Assembly (NCBI GenBank): GCA_029858545.1 | Contig: JAOUFA010000078.1 | Coordinates: 1-11,644 of the forward strand | From: Betaproteobacteria bacterium | GTDB taxonomy: Bacteria; Pseudomonadota; Gammaproteobacteria; Burkholderiales; SG8-39 | Length of the DNA: 11,644 nucleotides | Direction of reading: 5' to 3' | Shown here: positions 1 to 5,847 of the stretch, one piece after another | How positions within the stretch are numbered: position 1 is the stretch's first letter | How the letters are laid out: every line of letters starts with the position of its first letter | Notes under the pieces: model-generated | The model's input: the letters and a program-made list of their open reading frames with translations, nothing else | Database searches by the model: none | What the model was told of the DNA's origin: nothing | Translations under genes and position numbers: made by a program

Positions 1-1403
1 ATCGGGATCGCATTGCGCGCTCCGCCGCCTCCGGGCATCGGAACGTCGGCGGGGGTCGAGCGCGCGTGAGGCTCGGCGAGATGCCAGGCCGCGAGAAGGT
101 TCACGCCCTGCTGCGGGCCGGGGCGCGCCGAATGCGGATGGCTCCAGACCTCGTGCCGCCATTCGACGATGCGACCGTTCGCATCGAGCCCACCGGCGAG
201 CCGCACCAGCATCGCCGCGCCACAGGGTGCGCTCGCGAGTTCGTCCTCGCGCGTCCACTGCACCAGCACCGGACGGCCGCTGGCGCGCGCAAGCAGCGCC
301 GCGTCGAGCGCCACGTCGTCGGCGCCGTTGTGTCCGTAGCAGCCTGCGCCGTCGCGATGGATCACCGCGATCGATTCGAGCGGCATGCCGAGCGTGCGTG
401 CGAGATGGGTGCGCAGGAAGAAGACCCCCTGGCTGTGCGACCATACGGTGAGCCTGCCGTCGGCGTACTGTGCCGCGGCGCACGAAGGACCGATCGAGGC
501 GTGCGCAAGAAAGGGTCTGGAATAGCTCGCCGCGAGGCGCTGCACGGCGCGACTGCCCGCAACGCCTGCCGCGTCGATGACCGAGCGCTCGCTTTTCAGC
601 GTGGGCAGCAGTTCGCCGATCTCGCGCGGTGCGGGAAGGTTGGCCTGTTCTTCCCAGGTCGCCAACCGGCGCGCCGCATCGAGCGCGCGCACCGCCTGTT
701 CCTCTCGCTCGGCGCACACGCCGACGAAGCTGCCGTCGACGATCACTGCGGCTACCCCCGCGAGCGAGCGCAGCCTATCGGCGTCGAGCGATACCAGCCG
801 CGCCGAGTACGAGGGCGGGCGCAGCACCCGGGCGTGCAACATGCCGGGCAGTTCGATGTCGTGAATGAACGCGGCGCCGGTAAGTTTGGCCTCGACGTCG
901 AGCCGCGGGACGCTTGTGCCGGCGACGCGACGTGCCTGCGCGGGCTTTGCCGTGGCCGTACCGGTCGCCTCGCGCGCCAGGTTCACCTCGGCAGCAAGAT
1001 CCCAGTAACTGGTTCGCACATCGGTGCCGGGGACGAGGATCTCGCCGTCGCGCACGATGAGGTCATTTCCGCTGACTTCGAGCCGCGCCGATGCCGCCTC
1101 GACAAAGAGTTGCCGCACCTCGGCGCAGGCGGCACGCATCGCCCGCCCGCCTTGCTCAATCGACTGGCTACCCGAGGTGATGCCCTCGTTGGGCGTGCGC
1201 GTGGTGTCGCCCGACACGATCGTCAGTCGGTGTAGCGGAATATCGAGTTCGTCGGCGGCGATCTGCGCGATCGCCGTGGCGATGCCCTGTCCGAGTTCGA
1301 CCTTGCCGCTGAATACCGTGACCCGGCGGTCGGCGTCGAACCGAACCCATTGATCGAGGCGTGGATTCGCGGCGAGATTGGGAGGGAGCGTTGCGCGGCT
1401 CAT
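1..1403 (-). CDS. Molybdopterin-binding subunit of a xanthine dehydrogenase/isoquinoline 1-oxidoreductase-type hydroxylase (3' end outside window)
   Basis: Large catalytic subunit of a molybdenum hydroxylase, which would hydroxylate an N-heterocycle or oxidise an aldehyde using water and pass electrons to its iron-sulphur partner. I translated the minus frame from the ATG at 1403 in several stretches from start to left edge and met no stop; 467 residues are present of roughly 700-750 expected. Visible family motifs are GKVELGQGI (33-41), NEGITSGSQSIEQGG (72-86), GCYGHNGADD (354-363) and a glycine-rich GGGGARNAIP at the window edge, typical of the molybdopterin-cytosine-dinucleotide binding region. 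No Tat or Sec signal is seen at the N-terminus. It lies 10 bp after the (2Fe-2S) subunit gene, and the TGA of that gene sits inside the GTGAGGA ribosome site. No FAD-subunit gene is visible, as in IorAB-type enzymes, which usually use a cytochrome or other acceptor. The substrate cannot be read from sequence. Confidence 0.9.
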   Translation of the reverse strand, partial: MSRATLPPNLAANPRLDQWVRFDADRRVTVFSGKVELGQGIATAIAQIAADELDIPLHRLTIVSGDTTRTPNEGITSGSQSIEQGGRAMRAACAEVRQLFVEAASARLEVSGNDLIVRDGEILVPGTDVRTSYWDLAAEVNLAREATGTATAKPAQARRVAGTSVPRLDVEAKLTGAAFIHDIELPGMLHARVLRPPSYSARLVSLDADRLRSLAGVAAVIVDGSFVGVCAEREEQAVRALDAARRLATWEEQANLPAPREIGELLPTLKSERSVIDAAGVAGSRAVQRLAASYSRPFLAHASIGPSCAAAQYADGRLTVWSHSQGVFFLRTHLARTLGMPLESIAVIHRDGAGCYGHNGADDVALDAALLARASGRPVLVQWTREDELASAPCGAAMLVRLAGGLDANGRIVEWRHEVWSHPHSARPGPQQGVNLLAAWHLAEPHARSTPADVPMPGGGGARNAIP

Positions 1404-1413
1404 GGCGTCGTCC

Positions 1414-1875
1414 TCACTTTGCCGCCGCGCGCACGATGGCGTGGAGGATTCGCGTATGCGTGCCGCAGCGGCACAGATGCCGGTCGAGTGCCACGGCGAT
1501 TTCGCTCTTGCTCGGAGAGGGGTTGCGCGCGAGCAGTGCGGCCGCCGACATCACGATGCCGTTGACGCAGTAGCCGCACTGCGCGGCCTGCCCCGTGATG
1601 AACGCCTTTTGCAGAGGATGTGGTTGCGCGGGGGATCCGAGGCCCTCGATGGTCGTGACTTCGTGGCCGGGAACGGCGGCAAGCGGCAGGTCGCACGACT
1701 GCACCGGACGGCCGTCGAGCAGCACCGTGCACGCGCCGCAATGGCCGGCCGCACAGCCTGCGCGCACGCCTTTCAGTTTGAGGTCGTTGCGAAGGATGTA
1801 CAGCAGCGGCGTGCCGGGTTCGGCCTCGACCGCGTGTTCACGGCCATTGACTCGCAGGGTGTAGCGTTCAGGCAT
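1414..1875 (-). CDS. (2Fe-2S)-binding subunit of molybdenum hydroxylase (IorA/CoxS-like)
   Basis: Small electron-transfer subunit (153 aa, normal family length) that carries electrons from the molybdenum site of the partner encoded downstream. The N-terminal plant-ferredoxin-like domain has the cluster ligands C41, C46, C49 and C61. The C-terminal helical domain has C100, C103, C135 and C137, the second [2Fe-2S] site with its CGYC and CRC motifs. All eight cysteines are present, so the subunit looks functional. The start is the ATG at 1875, matching the family's usual MPxxxLxVNG opening. A longer in-frame extension upstream reads through the DUF2798 gene and is discarded. The ribosome site before the ATG is weak, so translation may depend on coupling to the DUF2798 gene, which ends 20 bp upstream. 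Confidence 0.95.
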   Translation of the reverse strand: MPERYTLRVNGREHAVEAEPGTPLLYILRNDLKLKGVRAGCAAGHCGACTVLLDGRPVQSCDLPLAAVPGHEVTTIEGLGSPAQPHPLQKAFITGQAAQCGYCVNGIVMSAAALLARNPSPSKSEIAVALDRHLCRCGTHTRILHAIVRAAAK

Positions 1876-1895
1876 GGCTGGACGAGGGGTCTTGG

Positions 1896-2120
1896 TTAGC
1901 GGACGAGTCGACTGGCGATTCGAGTCGCCCAGGGGCCGACAAAGATTGCCGAAGGAAAGGCGATGATCCACGCGAGGAACCAGGCGCGCAACCAGCGCCA
2001 CACGAAATCCGGCGGAAAACCGAGATTGAGCGCGGTGGTTACACCGGTGACGATCAGGACCATCACCAGCGTCAGGAAGAACGCGAACACGACGGCGAAG
2101 TATTTTCTCGGGATTTTCAT
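1896..2120 (-). CDS. DUF2798 family small inner-membrane protein
   Basis: A 74-residue protein starting MKIPRKYF, with two hydrophobic helices (about 8-32 and 42-62) joined by a short loop containing NLGFPPDFVWRW. This is the layout of DUF2798 proteins; their function is unknown. It is predicted to sit in the inner membrane. The ATG at 2120 has no Shine-Dalgarno sequence, but a good extended -10 element lies only 9 bases upstream of it, so the message may have almost no leader. The gene is first in an apparent operon with the two molybdenum hydroxylase genes, with 20 bp to the next start. Whether it helps that enzyme or is simply co-transcribed is unknown. Confidence 0.8.
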   Translation of the reverse strand: MKIPRKYFAVVFAFFLTLVMVLIVTGVTTALNLGFPPDFVWRWLRAWFLAWIIAFPSAIFVGPWATRIASRLVR

Positions 2121-2129
2121 CGCGCTCGG

Positions 2130-2138
2130 ATGATAACA
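2130..2138 (-). promoter_or_regulatory. Extended -10 promoter element for the DUF2798/molybdenum hydroxylase genes
   Basis: On the minus strand the sequence reads TGTTATCAT, a TGn motif plus TATCAT, five of six matches to TATAAT. No convincing -35 hexamer is found at 17 bp, as is common for extended -10 promoters. The expected transcription start falls within 1-3 bases of the ATG at 2120, giving a near-leaderless message. Confidence 0.4.
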
Positions 2139-2187
2139 GCCTGTCCGGCGATGCACGCGAACCTGAGGGCGCGCCGCGCCGCAATGC

Positions 2188-2207
2188 CGTCGCGCGGTAT
2201 CGCGACG
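2188..2207 (-). repeat. Hairpin after the HD-GYP gene, possible terminator
   Basis: A perfect 7-bp inverted repeat (CGTCGCG, six-base loop, CGCGACG) lies about 35 bp past the stop of the HD-GYP gene and before the DUF2798 promoter. No run of T follows on the minus strand, so it is not a classical intrinsic terminator. It could still stabilise the 3' end or act with Rho. Confidence 0.3.
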
Positions 2208-2241
2208 TGCGTCAGGCGCCCCGGGCGCGCCAACTCCGAGA

Positions 2242-3375
2242 TCAGGTCGACAGTCTCGAAGTCGCCGGCAACCCCGTTCCCGAAGGGTCGCTGAATCTCT
2301 GCCGGACCGCCTCGACCGCCTCACGGATGCCGAGAAAGGCCTCGACCAGCTGCGGGTCCAGTTTCTTGCCGGCCTCGGATAGGAGGTAGTCGTAAGCCTG
2401 CGAAGCGGGCCAGTTGGTCTTGTAGGGCCGAACCGAGGTGAGCGCATCGAACACGTCGGCGACCGCCACGATGCGCGCGCACAGAGGGATGTGGTCTCCC
2501 GCCACGCGGTGCGGGTAACCGGTGCCGTCATAACGCTCGTGGTGACCGAGCGCGATCAGCGCTCCCATGCGCACGAATTTCGACGCGCTGTCCTTGAGAA
2601 TTTCGTGTCCGATGAGGGTATGCGTGCGCATCATGTCCCACTCCGGCTCATCGAGCATTCCGGCCTTCAGCAGGATGTGGTCCGGAATGCCGATCTTGCC
2701 GATATCGTGCAGCGGCGCGGCGAGTTCAATGGCTTCCGCCTCCTCGCTGCCGAGCCCGATCGTGTCGGCGATCAAGCGCGAATAGTGAGCGATGCGAACG
2801 AGATGATGGCCGGTCTCCGCGTCGCGAAATTCCCCCGCGCGCGCGAGGCGAAACAGCGTTTCGCGTTCGCGATCGCGAACCTCCTGGGTCGCCTCGTTCA
2901 CCATGTCTTCGAGCAGCCGCCGCCGGCTTTCCAGCGCAAGCTGGTAGCGTCGCAGCGCGAGCAGGTTGCGGCTGCGCGCAAGGCACTCGTGTTTGTCGAT
3001 CGGCTTGGTGAGAAAGTCGGTCATTCCCGCATCGAGCGCCGCGTAGCGCACGCCGATGTCTTCGCTGGCCGTTACCATGACGACCGGCACCTGCGCATAG
3101 CCGGGCAGCACGCGCAACCGTCGCACGAACTCGAGGCCGTTCAGCTGCGGCATGATGTAATCGGCGAATACGAGATCGGCGATGTTGCCCGCCGCCCAGA
3201 CGATCGCGTCCATCGCGTGCGTGAATGCCTCCAGCGTCACGCGTTCGTCGAGTTGTTTCAGCACTCCGCCGAAAAAGGCGTGCATGTCCGGGTCGTCGTC
3301 GACGAGGAGCACGGTCGGGCGCCGCGCCGAGCTGGGTTGCGCGACACCGACTCGCGTTTTGGAAACAGAACCCAT
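2242..3375 (-). CDS. Two-component response regulator with HD-GYP domain (RpfG-like c-di-GMP phosphodiesterase)
   Basis: Cytoplasmic regulator of 377 aa that should hydrolyse cyclic di-GMP when its receiver domain is phosphorylated. The receiver (about 20-140) has the acidic pocket D26-D28, phospho-acceptor D72 in FADYIMP, T102 and K124 in the TKPI motif. A charged linker helix (about 145-178) follows. The HD-GYP domain (about 180-350) shows ETGHH (187-191), the HD pair H223-D224 in LHDIGKIG, H251, then H278-H279 and the GYP loop in HHERYDGTGYP (278-288). All expected metal and catalytic residues appear intact. The ATG at 3375 is preceded by a GAAGAG-type ribosome site. No cognate histidine kinase is adjacent, so this is an orphan regulator or its kinase lies elsewhere. 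Likely roles are biofilm, motility or other surface behaviour, by analogy with RpfG. Confidence 0.95.
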   Translation of the reverse strand: MGSVSKTRVGVAQPSSARRPTVLLVDDDPDMHAFFGGVLKQLDERVTLEAFTHAMDAIVWAAGNIADLVFADYIMPQLNGLEFVRRLRVLPGYAQVPVVMVTASEDIGVRYAALDAGMTDFLTKPIDKHECLARSRNLLALRRYQLALESRRRLLEDMVNEATQEVRDRERETLFRLARAGEFRDAETGHHLVRIAHYSRLIADTIGLGSEEAEAIELAAPLHDIGKIGIPDHILLKAGMLDEPEWDMMRTHTLIGHEILKDSASKFVRMGALIALGHHERYDGTGYPHRVAGDHIPLCARIVAVADVFDALTSVRPYKTNWPASQAYDYLLSEAGKKLDPQLVEAFLGIREAVEAVRQRFSDPSGTGLPATSRLST

Positions 3376-3420
3376 GGTGTGTCTCTTCTACGCTCCGGCG
3401 TGCCGGGGCATTGTGGAGAT

Positions 3421-3434
3421 TGTCACATTTGACA
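3421..3434. promoter_or_regulatory. Inverted repeat TGTCA-N4-TGACA in the HD-GYP promoter region
   Basis: A perfect 5-4-5 inverted repeat centred about 52 bp before the HD-GYP start. A weak sigma70-like pair on the minus strand (TTGTGG, 16 bp, GACAAT) overlaps it, so it is placed where a regulator could act. The arms are short and chance occurrence cannot be excluded. Confidence 0.25.
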
Positions 3435-3472
3435 GGAATCCACAAAGTTTCCGGGACTTCCTTTATTTATCG

Positions 3473-3485
3473 AGGCAGCCTGCCT
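3473..3485. repeat. Palindrome AGGCAG-C-CTGCCT
   Basis: A perfect 6-1-6 inverted repeat about 100 bp upstream of the HD-GYP start, in the AT-richer promoter segment. It could be a binding site for a dimeric regulator. No known consensus was recognised. Confidence 0.25.
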
Positions 3486-3684
3486 ACAAGTGTTTGCCAC
3501 TGACTGATTCTCATGCTGCGCGGGGTCCGGGGGCCACGGCCGGTACTACGCACGATGATAGGGTGACGCGAAGGCACAGCGCCCCTCCTACGACACTGCC
3601 TGGGCGCATATCCGTGTGCCGGCGCATCGAAACCCGATGCGCGATAGCCGCTCGCCGGACATCGCGGCATCGACGACGACGTCA

Positions 3685-3710
3685 CCGTCGGCACCGTCCG
3701 GAGCCGACGG
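3685..3710 (-). repeat. Strong GC hairpin downstream of the ferritin-like gene, possible terminator
   Basis: Perfect 8-bp arms CCGTCGGC and GCCGACGG enclose a 10-base loop that can itself pair by CCG/CGG. It lies 45-70 bp past the ferritin-like stop codon on the minus strand. No T-run follows. A second 7-bp hairpin (arms 3748-3754 and 3759-3765) has the stop codon in its loop. Confidence 0.35.
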
Positions 3711-3754
3711 ATGACCGGTCCGGATAGAAGGGCGCAACGGGCCGGCGCGGCGGC

Positions 3755-4255
3755 TCAGGCCGCCGGCGTTGCGGAATCCGGATCCGCCGCCCAGGAGGCC
3801 GCCGGCCGCGGGGTCTGGGCGATCCATTTGTCCAGGGCCGCAACGTGCTCCGACTCCTCGCCGGAGAATTCTGCGGCCAGGCGCTTGACTTCGGCGTCCT
3901 GCGATTCTTCGGCGACCGAGCGGTAGTATTCCATCGCGCGCACTTCGTTTTCGCGCGCGTATCTCAGCGCATGGTAGGGCTCGAGCATGTAGTCGAATGC
4001 CTCCTCGCCGCCCACTTCCGGAGGTGTGCGCCAGCGGTATTGCCACGACTTGAGCTGGGGCAGTGCGACCGCACCGACCCGCGCCCGGATTTCGTCGTGA
4101 TGCATGCGCGAGAATCGGTTCATGTCGCGAAATACCGTGGCCACCTCGTCGTTTCGGTGGGCTTCCATCATGTCGGCGAGTTCGAGATAGCGCTCGGCGG
4201 CTTCGTGTTCCAGTGCCAGCGCGTGGGCGAGGAATTCTGGCAGCGTATAGCTCAT
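3755..4255 (-). CDS. Rubrerythrin-like ferritin-family protein
   Basis: A 166-residue, mostly helical protein of the ferritin-like superfamily, which binds a di-iron centre and typically handles peroxide or stores iron. It shows the four-helix pattern: helix 1 with E16 seven residues before Y23; helix 2 (about 37-58) with H52-H53; helix 3 with E104 seven residues before Y111; and helix 4 with ExxH at E134 and H137. The usual helix-2 glutamate is not in its expected place (S49 or R50 there; E55 nearby), so the metal site may be modified. The tail is a short Ala/Pro-rich extension, and there is no C-terminal rubredoxin domain. The ATG at 4255 has a good AGGGAAGAG ribosome site. It is divergent from the reductase gene at 4387, and a TACAAT -10 with an overlapping inverted repeat lies 25-45 bp upstream. 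Confidence 0.8.
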   Translation of the reverse strand: MSYTLPEFLAHALALEHEAAERYLELADMMEAHRNDEVATVFRDMNRFSRMHHDEIRARVGAVALPQLKSWQYRWRTPPEVGGEEAFDYMLEPYHALRYARENEVRAMEYYRSVAEESQDAEVKRLAAEFSGEESEHVAALDKWIAQTPRPAASWAADPDSATPAA

Positions 4256-4280
4256 GTCGTCTCTTCCCTGGCGGTCGACC

Positions 4281-4298
4281 CAATCGTCGCCACGATTG
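4281..4298. promoter_or_regulatory. Operator candidate: 7-4-7 inverted repeat between divergent genes
   Basis: CAATCGT-CGCC-ACGATTG is a perfect 18-bp inverted repeat in the 131-bp gap between the divergent ferritin-like and reductase genes. It overlaps the -10 hexamer TACAAT (minus strand, 4295-4300) and the expected transcription start of the ferritin-like gene. That position is typical of a repressor site. The regulator is not identified. Confidence 0.45.
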
Positions 4299-4300
4299 TA
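4295..4300 (-). promoter_or_regulatory. -10 element of the ferritin-like gene
   Basis: TACAAT on the minus strand matches five of six sigma70 -10 positions and would start transcription around 4288, leaving a leader of about 33 bases. The -35 region is poor, which fits a promoter that needs an activator or is weak. Confidence 0.4.
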
Positions 4301-4340
4301 CGGGATTCACCGGCGCGCCACCCGCGTCGCGGGGAATGCT

Positions 4341-4370
4341 TTCACCGAGCTGACGAGGTGGAGATAAAAT
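4341..4370 (+). promoter_or_regulatory. Sigma70-like promoter of the reductase gene
   Basis: TTCACC (4341-4346) and TAAAAT (4365-4370) are separated by 18 bp; they match four and five consensus positions. Transcription would begin near 4377, just before the GGGAGGAAAT ribosome site. This supports translation from 4387 and not from the in-frame ATG at 4369, which lies inside the -10. Confidence 0.35.
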
Positions 4371-4386
4371 GCATGCGGGAGGAAAT

Positions 4387-5331
4387 ATGAAGATCGTCAT
4401 GATGGGGGCGGGCGGCGTCGGTGGACTGTTCGGCGCGCGGCTTGCGCTTGCGGGTTTCGAGGTCGGTTTTGTCGCGCGGGGTGCGCAGCTCGCGGCGATG
4501 CGCGAACGCGGCCTTACGGTCGAGAACGCGCAGCACGGAAACATTCATCTTGCCGCGGTGCGCGTGAGCGACGATCCGGCAGCGTTGGGACCCGCGGACC
4601 TGGTCATCGTTTCGGTAAAGCTGTGGGACACGGAGGCGGCGGCGCGCGCGATCCGGCCCCTGGTCGGACCCGCCACCGGCGTGCTGTCACTGCAAAACGG
4701 CGTGGTCAAGGACGTGATGCTGCGCCGCGAGCTGGGCGAGGCCGCGGTGATGGGCGGCGTGAGCTACGTTGCTGCGCACATCGCGCGTCCAGGCGCGATC
4801 CACCAGACCGGCGCCATGCAGCGGGTCGTGCTGGGTGAATACGATGGCCGCAAGTCGGCGCGCGCGGAATTTCTGCAGCAGGCGCTTTTGCGCGCCGGCG
4901 TGCAGGCCGAATTGAGTCACGACGTGCGCAGGGCGATCTGGGAGAAGTACGTATTTCTCGCGAGTCTTTCGGCCGCGACCGCCACCATGAGGAGGCCGGT
5001 CGGCGCGATACGCGAAAACGCGCAGGCGCGCGCCTTCCTTCTCGATCTGATGCGTGAGGTCGTTGCAGTCGGGCGTGCGCATGGCGTTTCGCTGGCCGAC
5101 GATTTCGCCGAAGACCGGCTCGCGTTCGCTGACGGTCTGCCCGCTGACATGACTTCCTCGATGCATCACGACCTGGAGCGCGGCAACCGCCTCGAGGTGA
5201 CCTGGTTGAGCGGGGGGGGGGTGCAGCTGGGCGAGGCGGTGGGTGTTCCGACGCCCGCTCACCGCGCGGTGTGCGCGATCCTCGCGCTCGACGCCGACGG
5301 GCGCTCGGCCACTAGCGACCCGCCCCGCTGA
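4387..5331 (+). CDS. 2-dehydropantoate 2-reductase (PanE/ApbA) family protein, probable paralogue
   Basis: NADPH-dependent reductase fold of 314 aa. The N-terminal Rossmann domain opens with MKIVMMGAGGVGG (GxGxxG, residues 7-12), and LQNG with N104 follows. The C-terminal helical domain has the presumed catalytic K187 in IWEKYVFLA and the family signature SSMHHDLERG (257-266), E270 and the closing GVPTP. True ketopantoate reductases have asparagines four and eight residues after the lysine; here these are L191 and A195. The protein therefore belongs to a common paralogous subfamily whose substrate may be another 2-oxo acid. The start at 4387 has a near-perfect GGAGG site; an alternative in-frame ATG at 4369 would add six residues. 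A run of ten G bases (5212-5221) lies in the coding region and keeps frame. It is the only plus-strand gene here. Confidence 0.88.
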   Translation: MKIVMMGAGGVGGLFGARLALAGFEVGFVARGAQLAAMRERGLTVENAQHGNIHLAAVRVSDDPAALGPADLVIVSVKLWDTEAAARAIRPLVGPATGVLSLQNGVVKDVMLRRELGEAAVMGGVSYVAAHIARPGAIHQTGAMQRVVLGEYDGRKSARAEFLQQALLRAGVQAELSHDVRRAIWEKYVFLASLSAATATMRRPVGAIRENAQARAFLLDLMREVVAVGRAHGVSLADDFAEDRLAFADGLPADMTSSMHHDLERGNRLEVTWLSGGGVQLGEAVGVPTPAHRAVCAILALDADGRSATSDPPR

Positions 5332-5377
5332 GGGCGTACCGGCTGCGCGGCCGCTGGCGAGGCGCCGGTGATACGGT

Positions 5378-5396
5378 GCGGCCGGGCGAAGGCCGC
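5378..5396. terminator. Hairpin between convergent genes
   Basis: GCGGCC and GGCCGC arms with a 7-base loop lie in the 77-bp gap between the convergent reductase and cupin stop codons. The position suits a two-way terminator, but there is no T-run on either side, so the call rests on location and GC pairing only. Confidence 0.3.
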
Positions 5397-5408
5397 CGCG
5401 GCCGCGGA

Positions 5409-5753
5409 TCAAGCAAGCCTGAACTCGCGCGCATTCGATGAGTAGGAGAGGATCATCTCTGCCGGCTCGCTTCCCACATTGCGTAGCCGGTGCGCCGCTC
5501 CGCGCGGCACGACCGTCAGCTCGCCCTGCGCGAGCACGGTGCTGCGGCCCTCGCAGGTGCATTCGACCCGCCCCTGAACCACGTAAACCGATTCTTCGCA
5601 GTTGGCGTGAGCATGATTGTCGGCCAGGCTGCCTGGCGGCATCGACACGCGGGCGAGCGACAGCTCCTCGCTGTTGCCGACTTCTGCGCCGGCCAGCCAT
5701 TCGATCACGCCCCAGGGGAATTCGTTGCGAACGATGCGGTCTTGCGCGGGCAT
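5409..5753 (-). CDS. Small single-domain cupin protein
   Basis: A 114-residue cytoplasmic protein with one cupin barrel. Both conserved cupin motifs are complete: motif 1, G41-X5-H47-X-H49-X4-E54-X6-G61, and motif 2, G77-X5-P83-X-G85-X2-H88-X3-N92. H47, H49, E54 and H88 are the expected metal ligands. Such small cupins include isomerases, decarboxylases, dioxygenases and sugar or acid binding proteins, so the reaction cannot be named. The start is the ATG at 5753, which has a perfect AAGGAGG ribosome site; a longer in-frame frame back to 5843 lacks one. It is the last gene of the apparent dctPQM operon, 94 bp after the dctM stop, so a role in handling the imported compound is likely but inferred. 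Confidence 0.88.
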   Translation of the reverse strand: MPAQDRIVRNEFPWGVIEWLAGAEVGNSEELSLARVSMPPGSLADNHAHANCEESVYVVQGRVECTCEGRSTVLAQGELTVVPRGAAHRLRNVGSEPAEMILSYSSNAREFRLA

Positions 5754-5847
5754 CACCGGACCTCCTTCGCCAGGCGCTCCCACCGGGGACCGATAGGGTG
5801 CGCGCAGCGCGGCAAGGATAGCGCCCGCGCGGACGTGCGACAAGCGT

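Larger units (their letters stand above)
3376..3754. other. Intergenic region upstream of the HD-GYP gene
   Basis: These 379 bp hold no convincing gene; the open frames crossing it have unbiased, arginine-rich translations on both strands. The part near the HD-GYP gene (3420-3510) is clearly less GC-rich and should carry its promoter. It contains two small palindromes, TGTCA-CATT-TGACA and AGGCAG-C-CTGCCT. The far end (3685-3765) contains two GC hairpins that may mark the end of the ferritin-like transcript. Confidence 0.6.

Noticed and set aside
66..1235. 389-codon open frame on the plus strand opposite the molybdopterin subunit
   Set aside because: It is antisense to a clearly recognisable enzyme, has no ribosome site and translates to low-complexity, arginine-rich sequence typical of shadow frames in GC-rich DNA.
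2491..3432. 313-codon open frame opposite the HD-GYP gene
   Set aside because: The minus-strand protein has complete receiver and HD-GYP motifs; the antisense frame resembles no family.
3487..3501. Sigma54-like sequence TGGCA-N5-TTG on the minus strand upstream of the HD-GYP gene
   Set aside because: The spacing is one base short and the essential GC of the -12 element is GT, so it is unlikely to be used.
3467..3694. 75-codon minus frame in the intergenic region
   Set aside because: Composition is Arg/Ser/Pro-rich with no ribosome site or recognisable motif; more likely chance.
4369..4386. Upstream in-frame ATG of the reductase gene
   Set aside because: It overlaps the TAAAAT element, and the next ATG has a stronger GGAGG site and gives the usual MKI start; kept only as an alternative.
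5378..5396. Classical Rho-independent terminator
   Set aside because: GC hairpins occur after several genes in this window but none is followed by a run of T, so only low-confidence hairpins were recorded.
4687..5700. 337-codon minus frame opposite the reductase and crossing into the cupin gene
   Set aside because: It overlaps two well-supported genes in other frames and has no recognisable domain.
5754..5843. Longer N-terminus for the cupin protein
   Set aside because: No ribosome site at the upstream start, whereas 5753 has a perfect AAGGAGG at proper distance.
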